Positions 45,816-57,400 of a stretch of DNA of 64,000 bases are shown piece by piece; within the stretch, counting starts at the first letter, position 1, and the number at the start of each line of letters is the position of its first letter. Under the pieces are notes generated by a model. That model did not search any database. It saw only the letters and a program-made list of their open reading frames with translations, and was not told the DNA's origin. The DNA is taken from assembly GCF_015482765.1 (NCBI RefSeq), contig NZ_JADMLB010000012.1, forward strand, positions 49,998-113,997, given 5' to 3'. Source of the DNA: Halodesulfovibrio sp. (lineage in GTDB: Bacteria; Desulfobacterota; Desulfovibrionia; Desulfovibrionales; Desulfovibrionaceae). The position numbers were made by a program, and so were the translations under genes.

Positions 45816-47150
45816 ATGTCTGCACGAAATCGTGTTGTCTGGAATGAAGGGTTGTTTATTAAGCCGCAGCATTTCCAGCAACAACAACGCTACAATGAAT
45901 ATATTCTTGATGCACGGGTAACAGCGGCAAGTCGGTATCTTTATGGTGTTTCAGAACTCACATTGAATCCGGAATATTTAAGCTTCGGTCGTATTGCATT
46001 GGAAAGTGCATCAGGCATCATGCCGGATGGAACACCTTTCCGCATTCCATTGGAAGATCTGCATCCTGAAGCTTTGGAAATAGAATCCGGTGATGTGGCA
46101 AGCCAGATTGTGTACCTTGCTATTCCACTTCGTAGTGATTCTATTAGTGAGCTGAAGTGGCCGGAAGGCAAGGGGGCAAGCCGATTTGAAGTAACGAAGC
46201 ATGAGGCTCGCGATATTCAAACTCCACAGGGTGACCTTACCGTTATTGATGTCAGTCCTGTGCGATTGCGATTGATGTTAGAGCAGGAAGATCGCAGTGC
46301 CTACGCCTCAATTGCTATTGCTAGAATATTAGAAAAAAGACCTGACGGCAGTGTCTATCTCGATCCTGATTTTGTTCCGTGTCACTTCGATGTCTCCGCT
46401 GTAGCAACACTCCATCGCTTCATCAGTGAGGTGGCAGGGCTTATGCGGGAACGTGCGCGTAACATTGCACAGCGTATCGGGTCACCAAGTCAGGGCGGCG
46501 TCGCTGATGTGTCGGACTTTATGCTGCTACAGGCACTAAATAGAACACAACCTCAACTACAACATCTGGCACAGCTGAGAAGTCTTCACCCTGAACGTCT
46601 TTATGAAGTTCTTGCATCTTTTTGCGGCGAGTTTGCGACGTTTACCAGTGAGAGTCGAATGCCGCCTGAGTTGCCCGGGTATCACCATGATATGCCTGTA
46701 AGTTCCTTTGTACCTGTAATGTCCATGTTACGGCAGGCGCTCAGTATTGTTTTGGAACCGAGAGCAGTATCATTGCAGCTTCAGAAGCGACGTTATGGTC
46801 TTATGGTTGCTCCGGTGCAGGATCCATCGCTTATCAGCAAAGCAGACTTTATTTTGGCCGTTCGTGCTCGTATGCCACTTGATGAATTGCGTAAGCAGTT
46901 TATCCAGCAAACGAAAGTTGCTTCTGTTGAAAAAATTCGAGAACTCATTTCATTGCAGCTTCCGGGCATTCCTGTGACTCCGTTACCAGTTGCTCCACGT
47001 CAGCTGCCATACCATGCCGGTTATACGTACTATCAGCTCGATAAAAGTAATGATGCTTGGAAGATGCTCAATAATTCAAGTGGATTTGCTCTTCATGTTG
47101 CTGGTGATTTCCCAGACCTTGATCTCCAATTCTGGGCTATCAGGAGTTAA
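45816..47150 (+). CDS. tssK: T6SS baseplate-membrane connector TssK
   Basis: This is a 444-residue ImpJ/VasE protein with the hallmark N-terminus VVWNEGLFIKPQHFQQQ. Later segments include DFMLLQALNRTQPQLQHL and the C-terminal PRQLPYHAGYTYYQLDK. It links the cytoplasmic baseplate to the TssJLM membrane complex. It is four bases after tssJ. Confidence 0.97.
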   Translation: MSARNRVVWNEGLFIKPQHFQQQQRYNEYILDARVTAASRYLYGVSELTLNPEYLSFGRIALESASGIMPDGTPFRIPLEDLHPEALEIESGDVASQIVYLAIPLRSDSISELKWPEGKGASRFEVTKHEARDIQTPQGDLTVIDVSPVRLRLMLEQEDRSAYASIAIARILEKRPDGSVYLDPDFVPCHFDVSAVATLHRFISEVAGLMRERARNIAQRIGSPSQGGVADVSDFMLLQALNRTQPQLQHLAQLRSLHPERLYEVLASFCGEFATFTSESRMPPELPGYHHDMPVSSFVPVMSMLRQALSIVLEPRAVSLQLQKRRYGLMVAPVQDPSLISKADFILAVRARMPLDELRKQFIQQTKVASVEKIRELISLQLPGIPVTPLPVAPRQLPYHAGYTYYQLDKSNDAWKMLNNSSGFALHVAGDFPDLDLQFWAIRS

Positions 47151-47152
47151 TT

Positions 47153-47944
47153 ATGAGTGAAATGGCTGTAGAAAATCCAGAACAACAGAAGCAATATGAC
47201 AGCTTGTTGTTTGATGATGTGAAAAATATTGATGCGGATCAGGACTACTGGTTCCAACTGCGTGGTGAGAACATCAACCTCCTGATTGATGCTGCTACTC
47301 CGTTGATAGGTATGGCATTGCGCGTGCGTAGAATGAGCAGTTGCGAAAGCATAGGAGAAATCTACAAACATGCGGTGAGCGAAGTCAAAGCTATTGAAGT
47401 CGAATTGACTGAGGCAGGATATGAACATGCTGTTATTTTGGCATATCGCTATATATTTTGTTCATTCATCGATGAAATGGTGATGAGTACCTGCTGGGGT
47501 GCTGAAAGCGTGTGGGCAGAACATTCACTCCTTACACGTTTTCATAATGAAACATGGGGTGGTGAGAAGGTTTTTACTATCCTATCGCGTCTTGAAAATG
47601 AGCCAAGCCGCTACAAGGATTTACTTGAGTTTATCTACTTGTGCTTGAACCTCGGTTTTGAAGGACGCTACAGAGTCATCCCTCACGGGCGGGAAGAATA
47701 TGAAAAGATCATTAACCGACTTTTTTTAATGCTTCAGCGTCTTGAAGACAAGGAACCTCAAGATCTTACAAGTGCCACAAATCATGTTGTGAGTACTAAA
47801 TATCGTTTGAAAAAACAGATGCCTATCTGGGTGCTTTTCGGTGGTTTCATAGCGTCATGGACAGCCGTTTTTATTGCCTATTCAGTCGTACTTCATGCGA
47901 AATCCATGAATGTAATTGAGCAGTTAACACAGGTTTTGAAGTAA
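47153..47944 (+). CDS. tssL: T6SS inner-membrane protein TssL (DotU-like)
   Basis: This is a 263-residue protein. The cytoplasmic domain has the DotU pattern NLLIDAATPLIGMALRVR, AYRYIFCSFIDEMVM, and NETWGGEKVFTILSRL. One C-terminal membrane helix (IWVLFGGFIASWTAVFIAYSVVL) is followed by a short periplasmic end. No OmpA-like peptidoglycan-binding extension is fused, so another protein must supply wall anchoring, if any. It lies two bases after tssK. Confidence 0.96.
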   Translation: MSEMAVENPEQQKQYDSLLFDDVKNIDADQDYWFQLRGENINLLIDAATPLIGMALRVRRMSSCESIGEIYKHAVSEVKAIEVELTEAGYEHAVILAYRYIFCSFIDEMVMSTCWGAESVWAEHSLLTRFHNETWGGEKVFTILSRLENEPSRYKDLLEFIYLCLNLGFEGRYRVIPHGREEYEKIINRLFLMLQRLEDKEPQDLTSATNHVVSTKYRLKKQMPIWVLFGGFIASWTAVFIAYSVVLHAKSMNVIEQLTQVLK

Positions 47945-47954
47945 GGAGTTGGTT

Positions 47955-50723
47955 GTGATCCGAGTAGAATTAAACACACTGATCAGTAAGTTAAATGCTC
48001 AGACAAAATTAGCGTTGGAACAGGCTGCATCGTTGGCTATCAGCAGGCAGAACCCAGAAGTAACTATTGAGCATTTCTTGACAACATTGCTTGATAACCC
48101 TTTGTCAGATCTTCGTATTATGTTGCTGCACTTTGAATTGGAGCATGAAGGCATCCGACAAAAAACTGCTGAAAGTATGAGCAGAGAGGTTAGTAACGAT
48201 ACCTACCCTGCATTTTCTCCGTTACTTGTGGAATTACTGCAAGATGCATGGATGCTTTGTTCAACAGAGTTGAATGAGGACGAAATACGTTCAGGCTCAA
48301 TTTTCCTCGCTGCGTTGATGCGGCCAGATCGTTATTTACCATATAGCCTTATTGCTGCTCTTGATTCTATTAATCGTGAAACAATGCGTAAGCACTTTAA
48401 GCAACTGACTGCAGATTCATCAGAAACCACTGTTGTTTCAGAAGGAAAAAAAGCAGCACCTGTTCTGGATGCAGATACAACTGCCTTAGGTAAGTATTGC
48501 GTAAACTTTACAGAACTTGCGCGTAATGACGAGCTTGATCCTGTTCTAGCTAGAGATGACGAAATTAGTCTCATGATCGATATCTTGTGTCGTCGTCGTA
48601 AGAACAATCCAATTATTGTTGGTGATGCAGGTGTTGGTAAAAGTGCTGTTGTGGAAGGACTTGCACAGCGAATTGTTGCAGGTCGAGTTCCAGAATCGCT
48701 GCGCGGCGTAGATTTACTTTGCCTCGACTTAGGTCGTCTTCAGGCGGGAGCGGCCGTAAAAGGTGAGTTTGAGAAGCGCCTTAAAAACATCATTGATGAA
48801 GTGAAAGATTCTGTTACCCCGATTATTCTTTTTATTGATGAAGCACATACACTTATCGGCGCAGGTAATCAGGAAGGCGGCGGTGATGCTGCTAACTTGC
48901 TGAAACCATCTCTCGCACGTGGTGAGCTTCGTACTGTTGCTGCCACAACATGGAAAGAATATAAAAAATATTTTGAAAAAGACCCGGCATTGTCCCGCCG
49001 TTTCCAGCTTATCAAGCTTGATGAGCCTTCTATCCCTCAGAGTATAGACATCATGCGTGGCCTGCACAGTGTGTATGAAAAATCACACAAGGTGTTGATT
49101 AATGATGAAGCGCTTCGAGCTGCTGTGGAATTATCCGCACGGTATGTATCTGGACGACAGCTTCCAGATAAGGCGATTGATGTCCTTGATACGGCTTGCG
49201 CTCGTATCGCAATCAATTTGAGTGCACCTCCTCGCCGTTTATCTGAGTTGGAAACACGCTGTTACCAGCGACAACTCGAAATTGATATGCTGAATCGACA
49301 GGCGTTGCTGGGACAAGCAGTGGATGAAGAACATTTGGAAGGTCTGATTGCAGCAGATCAGGCTGACCGCACAGAGCAGCAGTCCCTAACTGAAGCATGG
49401 GAAAGACAGCGTGTGCTGATTGAAAAAGTCATCGACGTGCGTCAGGCAATACTTGAGACAGATAGTGCTGAGCGTGACGCACAGGCTATGCGGAAGCCTC
49501 AACTTGAGCTTGTGGCTAACTCAGACATTACAAGCGAGCTTGACGCACACGGTGACGAAGCAACTCAACCAACAGTAATTTCAGAAAATATTTCTATTTT
49601 ACCAGAAGACGCAGGTGTGCCGATTACTGAAGTTGTTCCAGACGGTGCATCAATAGAAGAGCTTAGAGTTCAGCTTGAAGAACTTTATGCAGAGTTGGAT
49701 CAATTGGCGCATTCGGAGCGTATGGTTCATCAGGAAGTTGATGCACAGCAGATTGCAGAAGTGATCGCAGACTGGACAGGCGTGCCTGTTGATCAAATGA
49801 ATACCGATGAGCTTTCACGCATTACCAATCTTCCAGAAATGCTTGGAAATGTGATTAAGGGACAGGATGTTGCGATTGAGCGTATCCATCGCCATATGTT
49901 AACTGCCCGTGCTGATTTACGCCGTCCGGGACGTCCAAAAGGTGCCTTCCTTTTGGTGGGACCTAGCGGGGTGGGTAAAACAGAAACGGTTGTTCAGATT
50001 GCAGAACAGCTTTATGGCGGCAAGCAGTTCCTGACAACTATTAACATGTCTGAATATCAGGAAAAGCATACGGTATCCCGTCTCATCGGTTCTCCTCCAG
50101 GTTATGTCGGATATGGTGAAGGTGGTGTCCTTACAGAAGCGATCCGCAAGATGCCTTACTCCGTTGTTTTGCTTGATGAAGTAGAGAAAGCTCACCCTGA
50201 AGTGTTGAACTTGTTCTATCAGGCATTTGATAAAGGGGAACTTGCTGATGGTGAAGGAAGATTCATTGATTGTCAGAACGTTATCTTCTTCCTCACTTCC
50301 AACTTAGGTTTCCAGACGATTGTTGATTATGCAGAGTCACCTAATTTGTTAGAAGAAAAGTTATATCCTGAACTTGCGGCATTTTTTAAACCGGCGCTTC
50401 TCGCCCGCATGGAAACTGTACCTTACTTGCCACTTGGTAAAGAGGTTCTGGAACAAATTATACGCGGAAAACTTGCCAGACTCGAAAATGTGCTCATGAA
50501 TCGTTACAAGGCAGAAGTCTTTATCGATGATGCGTTGATAAGTGAAATTATGCGTCTAGCTACTCGTTCAGAAAATGGCGCACGTATCCTTGAAGCAATT
50601 ATTGAAGGACAGGTGCTTCCTCCATTGTCTCTTGAGTTGCTGAATAAGCTTGCAGCACGAGAAGACGTAAAATCAGTTCGTCTGACTGTCAAAGATGGCG
50701 AATTTGTTGGCGAAGTGGAGTAG
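47955..50723 (+). CDS. tssH: T6SS sheath-recycling ATPase ClpV
   Basis: This is a 922-residue protein. GTG 47955 follows AAGGAG by six bases. It has an N-terminal Clp repeat domain, NBD1 with GDAGVGKS (about 223-230), and NBD2 with GPSGVGKT (about 669). The middle region carries a coiled coil plus an extra acidic, low-complexity stretch of about 50 residues (about 512-565). It disassembles contracted TssBC sheath. The ClpV assignment rather than ClpB rests on the locus and on the reduced middle domain. Confidence 0.95.
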   Translation: MIRVELNTLISKLNAQTKLALEQAASLAISRQNPEVTIEHFLTTLLDNPLSDLRIMLLHFELEHEGIRQKTAESMSREVSNDTYPAFSPLLVELLQDAWMLCSTELNEDEIRSGSIFLAALMRPDRYLPYSLIAALDSINRETMRKHFKQLTADSSETTVVSEGKKAAPVLDADTTALGKYCVNFTELARNDELDPVLARDDEISLMIDILCRRRKNNPIIVGDAGVGKSAVVEGLAQRIVAGRVPESLRGVDLLCLDLGRLQAGAAVKGEFEKRLKNIIDEVKDSVTPIILFIDEAHTLIGAGNQEGGGDAANLLKPSLARGELRTVAATTWKEYKKYFEKDPALSRRFQLIKLDEPSIPQSIDIMRGLHSVYEKSHKVLINDEALRAAVELSARYVSGRQLPDKAIDVLDTACARIAINLSAPPRRLSELETRCYQRQLEIDMLNRQALLGQAVDEEHLEGLIAADQADRTEQQSLTEAWERQRVLIEKVIDVRQAILETDSAERDAQAMRKPQLELVANSDITSELDAHGDEATQPTVISENISILPEDAGVPITEVVPDGASIEELRVQLEELYAELDQLAHSERMVHQEVDAQQIAEVIADWTGVPVDQMNTDELSRITNLPEMLGNVIKGQDVAIERIHRHMLTARADLRRPGRPKGAFLLVGPSGVGKTETVVQIAEQLYGGKQFLTTINMSEYQEKHTVSRLIGSPPGYVGYGEGGVLTEAIRKMPYSVVLLDEVEKAHPEVLNLFYQAFDKGELADGEGRFIDCQNVIFFLTSNLGFQTIVDYAESPNLLEEKLYPELAAFFKPALLARMETVPYLPLGKEVLEQIIRGKLARLENVLMNRYKAEVFIDDALISEIMRLATRSENGARILEAIIEGQVLPPLSLELLNKLAAREDVKSVRLTVKDGEFVGEVE

Positions 50724-50728
50724 CGAAG

Positions 50729-52270
50729 ATGAGTCAGTGGCTAGCAAGAGCCGTGAATTTGGCTGCTATTCGCGACACTGAAGAACTTGCAGATAAATAT
50801 GCTGTTGAAGTTTGTGAAGAACTGGGGCTGCGTGCAGTATGCGTGCTCGCCCCAAGTTCAGATGGTCGTACGCTGATTACGCGGTATAAAGGAAGGCAGC
50901 TTGAATGGGCTGTGGATGATTTTACCAATCCGTTTGCGCATGTTTTACAATCACCTGAACCTGTTCTCTTTGATGAGCAAAAACGACTGTACTGGCTAGA
51001 AGATGAAGGGTTTAGAACCTTTGTTACAGATTCTAGCCCACAAGAAAGTATCTTCATTCAACCCCTTCCGCCCAAGGAACATTCTGTTCAGTTGATGGTG
51101 GTTCTAATGGGCAATGCCGAGCAGTTAAAGCCACTTGCAGAATCAGAACATTGGCATGAGTTTAACCGTTTTTTTGTGCTGCAATGGCAGATTGCTTCTG
51201 GGATTGCACAACAGTTGAATAAAGAAACTGTGTTAACCGAATCAATAGCCCGAATTCGGCAAGAAGAACACACTCGCGAACTTGCTGTACGTCTTAAGTC
51301 CCAACTTATTGGAAGCAGCGATGTAATGCATCAGGTGCGTGAGCAGGTGATTACTGCGGCTCAATCAGGTCTTACAGTTCTTATTCAAGGCGAAACAGGA
51401 ACAGGTAAAGAACTGGTAGCGCAGGCAGTACATAAAATGTCTTCGCGTAGCCATAAACCTTTTGTTGCTATTAACTGTGCTGCGATTCCAGAGAATTTGC
51501 TTGAGAGTGAGCTTTTTGGGTACGAGCGTGGAGCTTTTTCCGGAGCAGATAAAGCAAAAAAAGGCCTGTTGGCTGAAGCAGATGGTGGGACACTCTTCCT
51601 TGATGAAATTGGTGATATGCCTGTGATGTTGCAAGCTAAGTTGTTACGAATGCTTGAGAACAGAACATATCGTCCTGTAGGGGCTAAAGAAGAAATATCT
51701 TTAGACTTTAGACTGGTAGCAGCTACCCATGTTCACCTCCGTGAGCAGGTAGAGAAAAATCAGTTTCGTTCTGATTTGTACTACAGATTGAATCAATACC
51801 CTTTAGACCTCCCTTCCTTGGCAGAACGCAAAGAAGATTTATCTGAACTCGCACTGCATTTTATTAGTTCTTACAACAAGAGCCGTGGAACCGAAGTAAC
51901 AGGCATCCGATATGCTGCTCTGAAATTCTTACGTGAGTATGATTTTCCGGGAAACGTTCGTGAATTGCGCAATGTTATTGAATTTGCTTGTGCACAGACC
52001 GCTTCCGGCGATGAAATAGATGCCACGAGTTTTGGAAAAAGAACATTTCAAAAAAAATCTCAAGATGCCAATACAGTCTCTTCTAAGGAAGAAAATGAGC
52101 ATCCATTTTCGCAAATCGACAACTTGCGACAGGAGCTGCTGAACTACGAGGCAGCAATCATTAAGTCACGATTGAAACAATACGACGGTAATAAAACTAA
52201 AGTTGCTGAAAGCCTTAATTTGCCAAAGCGTACGTTGGCACACAAATGCCGGAAGCTGGAGATTCTGTAG
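50729..52270 (+). CDS. Sigma54-dependent transcriptional activator (VasH-like)
   Basis: This is a 513-residue bacterial enhancer-binding protein. The N-terminal about 180 residues look like a GAF-type sensor. The AAA+ domain has GETGTGKE (about 221), GAFSGA (268-273, Ser in place of the usual Thr of the sigma54-contact loop) and GGTLFLDEIGDMP. The Fis-type helix-turn-helix ends the protein (YDGNKTKVAESLNLPKRTLAHKCRKL). It sits in the vasH position and should activate RpoN-dependent T6SS promoters, perhaps unlinked hcp genes. No convincing -24/-12 site was found before tssB. Confidence 0.93.
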   Translation: MSQWLARAVNLAAIRDTEELADKYAVEVCEELGLRAVCVLAPSSDGRTLITRYKGRQLEWAVDDFTNPFAHVLQSPEPVLFDEQKRLYWLEDEGFRTFVTDSSPQESIFIQPLPPKEHSVQLMVVLMGNAEQLKPLAESEHWHEFNRFFVLQWQIASGIAQQLNKETVLTESIARIRQEEHTRELAVRLKSQLIGSSDVMHQVREQVITAAQSGLTVLIQGETGTGKELVAQAVHKMSSRSHKPFVAINCAAIPENLLESELFGYERGAFSGADKAKKGLLAEADGGTLFLDEIGDMPVMLQAKLLRMLENRTYRPVGAKEEISLDFRLVAATHVHLREQVEKNQFRSDLYYRLNQYPLDLPSLAERKEDLSELALHFISSYNKSRGTEVTGIRYAALKFLREYDFPGNVRELRNVIEFACAQTASGDEIDATSFGKRTFQKKSQDANTVSSKEENEHPFSQIDNLRQELLNYEAAIIKSRLKQYDGNKTKVAESLNLPKRTLAHKCRKLEIL

Positions 52271-52272
52271 TT

Positions 52273-52992
52273 ATGAAAATAAACAAAATGTGGACGTGGG
52301 GGCTGGTATTCGGCGCTTGTGTGCTTTTACTACTGCTCGCAGCAAAACAAAAGAAAGCTTCTGTCAGTACTACAGAATCGGTACCTGTGCAGATTCAGGA
52401 AAAGGTAGCGGCAGCGGAGCTGTGTATTGAAATTAAAGGTCGGCTTGCTCGACTGGCATGTTTTGACAAGGTTTTTCCGGCAACGATTGATGAGTTGTTG
52501 GAAAAAGAGACTGTAGTAACAAATGAAAAGCCACTTGAATGGCAGCGGGCAAAGGCAAGTGAGGCCCTACGTAAAGATGAGAAAGGGTTTCGTACTAACA
52601 CAAAAGAAAATGACGGGGCGGAGCCCAGTATATGGTTCACAGCCCGTGCTGAAGTGCAAAAAGGGAAAAAAGGCATCCGGCCGATTTTGCAGCTTGGTTG
52701 TATTGATAAAATTAGCCGCGTCGAACTCCTCCTTGATGAGCCGGTAGCGGATGGCCGAATGCTCATAACCGTTATGGGCGAAAAGCCATTTACTCAACAG
52801 TGGACCAGTGATGAATCCGGTTATGTTTTACGACCGGGACGAGGGATTCCTGCTATTCGTGCAATGAAAGCCATGCTGTCATCAAAGCCGATTGTTATTC
52901 GCTCTGATGTTTCTGTAGTGGATGAACTTGCATTTGATAATCGTGGATTGAGCGAGGCTATTCAGCCTATGCGCAATATTTGTGGCTGGTAG
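52273..52992 (+). CDS. T6SS-associated protein VasI/TagO-like
   Basis: This is a 239-residue protein starting at ATG 52273, which is the first Met followed by an N-terminal membrane anchor (MWTWGLVFGACVLLLLLAA). The exported part has CIEIKGRLARLACFDKVF and LQLGCIDKISRVELLLDEPV, with a Cys pattern matching the VasI family. Its role is an accessory one in membrane-complex assembly or regulation. Its position between the activator and tssA matches V. cholerae. Confidence 0.85.
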   Translation: MKINKMWTWGLVFGACVLLLLLAAKQKKASVSTTESVPVQIQEKVAAAELCIEIKGRLARLACFDKVFPATIDELLEKETVVTNEKPLEWQRAKASEALRKDEKGFRTNTKENDGAEPSIWFTARAEVQKGKKGIRPILQLGCIDKISRVELLLDEPVADGRMLITVMGEKPFTQQWTSDESGYVLRPGRGIPAIRAMKAMLSSKPIVIRSDVSVVDELAFDNRGLSEAIQPMRNICGW

Positions 52993-53000
52993 GCTTTGTC

Positions 53001-54407
53001 ATGGATAGTAAAAAGTATCGTGAGCAAATAGTTCAGGCGATTGAGGGTGAAAACCCCGTCGGGGAACGGTTGCTTGATGATCCCCTTTTAGATTTTGTCG
53101 AAAATCAAATGATGAAAATCGGCTCCTTGGCTCATGCAGAAGTGCAATGGGATGAGGCGGAAAAGGGTGCGCTTACATTGCTGGGGAATAAAACAAAGGA
53201 TGTAAAGATCCTGACATACCTGTTGCAATGTTTACAACATCAAGCAACTCCGGCGCGTTTTACGTTGTCTGTGTACGTGTTGGCAGAGTTTATGGATGCA
53301 TATTGGGAGATATGCCATCCAGCTCCGGGGCCTCGTGGCGCGTTGCCGCGAAGGAAGTTCTATGGGCAGATTATACAACGAACCGTCAAAGCGGCTGAAA
53401 ATCTTGATGGAAGCAGTTTTGATTTTGATCAGAAAGAAGATCTTGAAAACGCCATTGTAGAACTGACAAAAGCTGTCGTTAAGTACGAACTTCCTGAAGA
53501 CGGTGTTGATGATGTCCATGCTGCAGTGCGAAGAAAGCTTTCAAATGTTGTTGATACAAAAGAAGTAAAAGCGACCTCGGAAGAGGGACAATCTACAGTG
53601 ACCGTAGAGCCTGCTTTTACACCGTCAAAAGTAGAAATCGATAGCAGCAGCGATAAAGCTGTGAAGCAGACTTTTTTTAAAGTGGCAGATCTTCTTTCAG
53701 AATTGGAGGGGGGGCAGGCTTTAAGCCTTCGACTTCGTCGCTTTGCAATTTGGTTTTCCATTGTTGCTGCACCGGATGCTGATAGTGATGGTGAAACTCA
53801 ACTTATGCCTGTTTCAGTGGATCGTATCTCAGACTATGAAGAGCAATTGCAACGCGGGGCTGATTTAGCTTTGTGGCGCAATGTTGAAAAGAGTCTTACG
53901 GTTGCTCCATTTTGGTTGGATGGACATCACTTGAGTTTTCGAGTTGCAGAGAAGTTAGGGAAAGAGGATTGGGCAGACGCTATTAAATCTGAGGCTCGTT
54001 CGTTCATCACCCGATTACCCTCTTTGCTCCATTTATCTTTTAAAGGTGGGACTCCTTTTGCCAGTGCAGAAACTGCTCAATGGCTCACATCTGGTTCAGA
54101 AGGAAAGTCTGGTGGGAAAGCTTCGGGAGGCTGGGATGCAGAGCGTTCCAACGTTTTGGAGTTAGCTAAAGAGGGTGGTGTCTCGGTTGCTTTGGCACAG
54201 TTGAACGAAGGGTTTGCCGATGCAAGTGAACCACGGGATAAATTTTATTGGCGTATGTTATCTGCTGATGTGATGCATGCACATCAACTCTCAGCCATTG
54301 CCCGTCAGGAATATGAAACGTTGCTGGATCAAGTAAGCAACATTGCTGTGACTGACTGGGAGCCATCACTGATTCAGCGTTTAAAAACAGGCGCTACTGC
54401 AGGGTAA
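53001..54407 (+). CDS. tssA: T6SS assembly cap protein TssA (VasJ type)
   Basis: This is a 468-residue protein starting at ATG 53001. The N-terminal ImpA domain shows NPVGERLLDDPLLDFVENQMMK and YVLAEFMDAYWEICHPAPGPRG. A variable acidic linker and a C-terminal helical domain follow (DGHHLSFRVAEKLGKEDWADAIKSEARSFI in interrupted form). It should cap or prime the growing sheath and tube. No membrane helix is present, unlike the VasL-type paralogue downstream. Confidence 0.9.
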   Translation: MDSKKYREQIVQAIEGENPVGERLLDDPLLDFVENQMMKIGSLAHAEVQWDEAEKGALTLLGNKTKDVKILTYLLQCLQHQATPARFTLSVYVLAEFMDAYWEICHPAPGPRGALPRRKFYGQIIQRTVKAAENLDGSSFDFDQKEDLENAIVELTKAVVKYELPEDGVDDVHAAVRRKLSNVVDTKEVKATSEEGQSTVTVEPAFTPSKVEIDSSSDKAVKQTFFKVADLLSELEGGQALSLRLRRFAIWFSIVAAPDADSDGETQLMPVSVDRISDYEEQLQRGADLALWRNVEKSLTVAPFWLDGHHLSFRVAEKLGKEDWADAIKSEARSFITRLPSLLHLSFKGGTPFASAETAQWLTSGSEGKSGGKASGGWDAERSNVLELAKEGGVSVALAQLNEGFADASEPRDKFYWRMLSADVMHAHQLSAIARQEYETLLDQVSNIAVTDWEPSLIQRLKTGATAG

Positions 54408-54422
54408 GGTTAGGAAAGTATT

Positions 54423-57400
54423 ATGTTAGGTAAGATTTTAAAATTTTTGAAGAAGGCTGTTCCAGGGATAAAGTCGGCGATTCCAGTATTGCTTGCCTTA
54501 ATTGTACTGCTGCTTGTTGTTGCAATATGGTGGGCAGGCCCCTGGCTCGAATACAACGAAACACGTCCGTTACAGTCTGTTACAGCAAGGGCGATTGCTA
54601 CAGTAATTCTTATTTTGTTCAGCTTAGCAGCATGGGGCTTTGTGCAATGGCGCAGACTTTCAGGCTATAAAGAAGAACAGATTCGAGAAATGGAGTTGCA
54701 GGAAGATCCTATTCAACGTTTTGAAGAACGTCAGGAAGAAGATCTTAATCTGGTTATGAAAGGGCTTAAAGAAAGTCTGAATAAACGTAACTATATGTAC
54801 GCATTGCCGTGGTACATTGTTATGGGTCTTGAAAATGCCGGTAAAACCAGTCTTATTAACCGCTCAGGCCAGAACTTCGTCTTTTCATCTGTCATGCGGG
54901 CTTCTGGAAAGAAGAGTGAAAATCCTTTTTCTTTTGACTGGTGGATCGGTGATGATTCTGTACTGATTGATCCAGATGGCGAGTTGTTGACACAAAATGC
55001 AACGACTGATGAAGACAGTGGTGAAATGGAACGCCGTTTATGGATTCATTTTTTGGAATGGCTTGAAAAGACCCGTAGCCGTCGTCCGTTAAACGGGGTG
55101 GTATTGGCTCTTGATGTAGCGCATCTTATTTCAGCAACAACTTCTGAGCGTCGTGCGTATGCAAACTTGCTTCGGGCAAGACTTCGCGAGTTGATGGAAA
55201 CATTGTCCACCCGTCTTCCTGTTTACATTTGTCTTACAAAGCTTGATTTACTTTACGGGTTTGAACCGTTCTTCCGTCACTATACTAAAACCCAGCGTGA
55301 AGAAGTTCTTGGTTTTACCTTTACTATGAACTCTGTTGAAGATCTTGATAGCTGGCTTTCAGAATTTGATTCAGACTACAAAGAGTTTATTGAACGTATT
55401 AACGATATGCTGCCTGGAGCGTTGCTTAAATGCTACGAATCTGAAGACAGTATCGCGATTTATAGTTTCTGCCGCCAAATGGCAGGCTTGCATGAGGTTC
55501 TCAAACAATTCCTTGAAGAAACTCTTGGTAGTGACCAGTTCTCAACATCTGCTCTGGTGCGCGGAGTATATTTCTCTTCAGTATACCAGCAAGGTGTTCC
55601 TACAAATGCATATGTTGATGCTGCTTCAAGGCGTTATGGACTTGAACACACAATTCACAGTGCACAGAAGGCAAAGAACTCAACTACGTTCTTCACACAG
55701 AATTTGTTCAGCCGTATCATTTATCCAGAAGCTGGGCTTGCCTCTGACAACTTTAGAGTGGCGAAGCGAAAACGTAGGGTTATGGTATTATCAACTGTTG
55801 CCTGTGTAATTGTTTCAGCTTTACTTGTTGGGAGCTGGCAACGGTATTATACGAAGAACGTAGGATATGCAGATGCTGTGCTTGAAAAAGTTAAGGACTA
55901 CAACGAGAAGTTTTCAGACGATATTGTAATCGACAGTGGAAAGAATATTCTTGGGCCACTTAATGCGATCCGTGAAGCTACACTTAAGTTCGGTTTCTTC
56001 CGTGAAAAACCTCATTACATTTCTGATATGGGATTGTATCAGGGGCACACTATTGGGCCGGAAGTTGAACAAACCTACTTGAGCTTGCTTGAGAGTCGAT
56101 ATCTTCCTGCTCTTATGAAGCGTGCCGCTGAAGATTTGGCAGCAGCAAAGACAGATGAAGAAAAGCTGGCAGCATTACGTGTATTCCGCATGCTGACTGA
56201 TAAGAGTGGACGTTACAAAGGATTTGTTGAGAACTATTTTGCTAGAAAGTGGCAGAAAAGTTATCCGGGGAACAAAGAGACTCAGGAAAAGCTTATGGAG
56301 CATCTTCAGTATGCAATGAAGCATACTGATCTGCAGATGAAGCGAGATAAAGGTGACGAAGCTGCAGAAAAGGTTTTAAAGCCGTATGACAAGCTTGTTG
56401 CTGATGCTCAAACCGTATTGAACAAAATGCCTGTTGAACAGCGGGTATATCGTAACCTGAAGCAGAATGCGTCTGCCGTACTCGGTGCACCGTTGAATAT
56501 TGCGACCTCCATTGGACCAATTTACGACGTGGTATTCTCTACACGCGGAAGTGAAAATTCTGCACTTCAGATTCCACGGTTACTTACTCGTAAGGGCTAT
56601 GAAACTTATTTTATTCCGAAATCTGATTCAGTTTCAGAATTGGCTCTTGTGGATAGCTGGGTACTTGGTCAAACCTCAACAATTAATTTCAGTGAGGAAG
56701 ACAAGCGCGCCTTGCGTGAGAAGATCCGAGATCAGTATGTAACTGACTATGTAAACACATGGCGTACTGCCATGAATAATATTGATACCAAAATGTTCAA
56801 AGATATTAATAGTGCTGCTTTAGTGCTTGAAAATATTACAGGCAACTCAAACCCATTTGCCCGTTTGTTGAATGTTTTGACTGAGAATACAAACCTGTTC
56901 CCGCCATTGCCTGAAGATGATGAAGCGCGTGAAGCGATGATGACGTCTCCTCGTTATAAGGTAGCGGCAATGATTGATAAACAGTTTGCTGGTGTAAATG
57001 CTCTTACAATTAAAGATGACAGTAAGCCTGCATACATGGATGAGGTTCTGGAGGCTGTTACACAACTTCAATCTTATCTGAAAACGATTGCTGACGCACC
57101 AGATGTTGGCAAAGCGGCGCTGAATGCAACAAAAGCGCGAGTTAACCTAAATAGTGTTGATCCGATTTATGTACTTCAAAGAATTGCGACTGGATTGCCG
57201 CAGCCTTTTGATACCATGATTACCAAAATGGCTGACGAGAGCTGGTTTGTTGTAAAACAAGAAGCGATTAAGCATCTAGAGGTACGTTGGTCTCATGACG
57301 TATATAATGAATATCGACAGAAGTTTGCTGACCGTTACCCGTTTAACCCGACAGCAAGTAAAGATGTTGCATTAATTGACTTTGAAAGCTTCTTTGGTCC

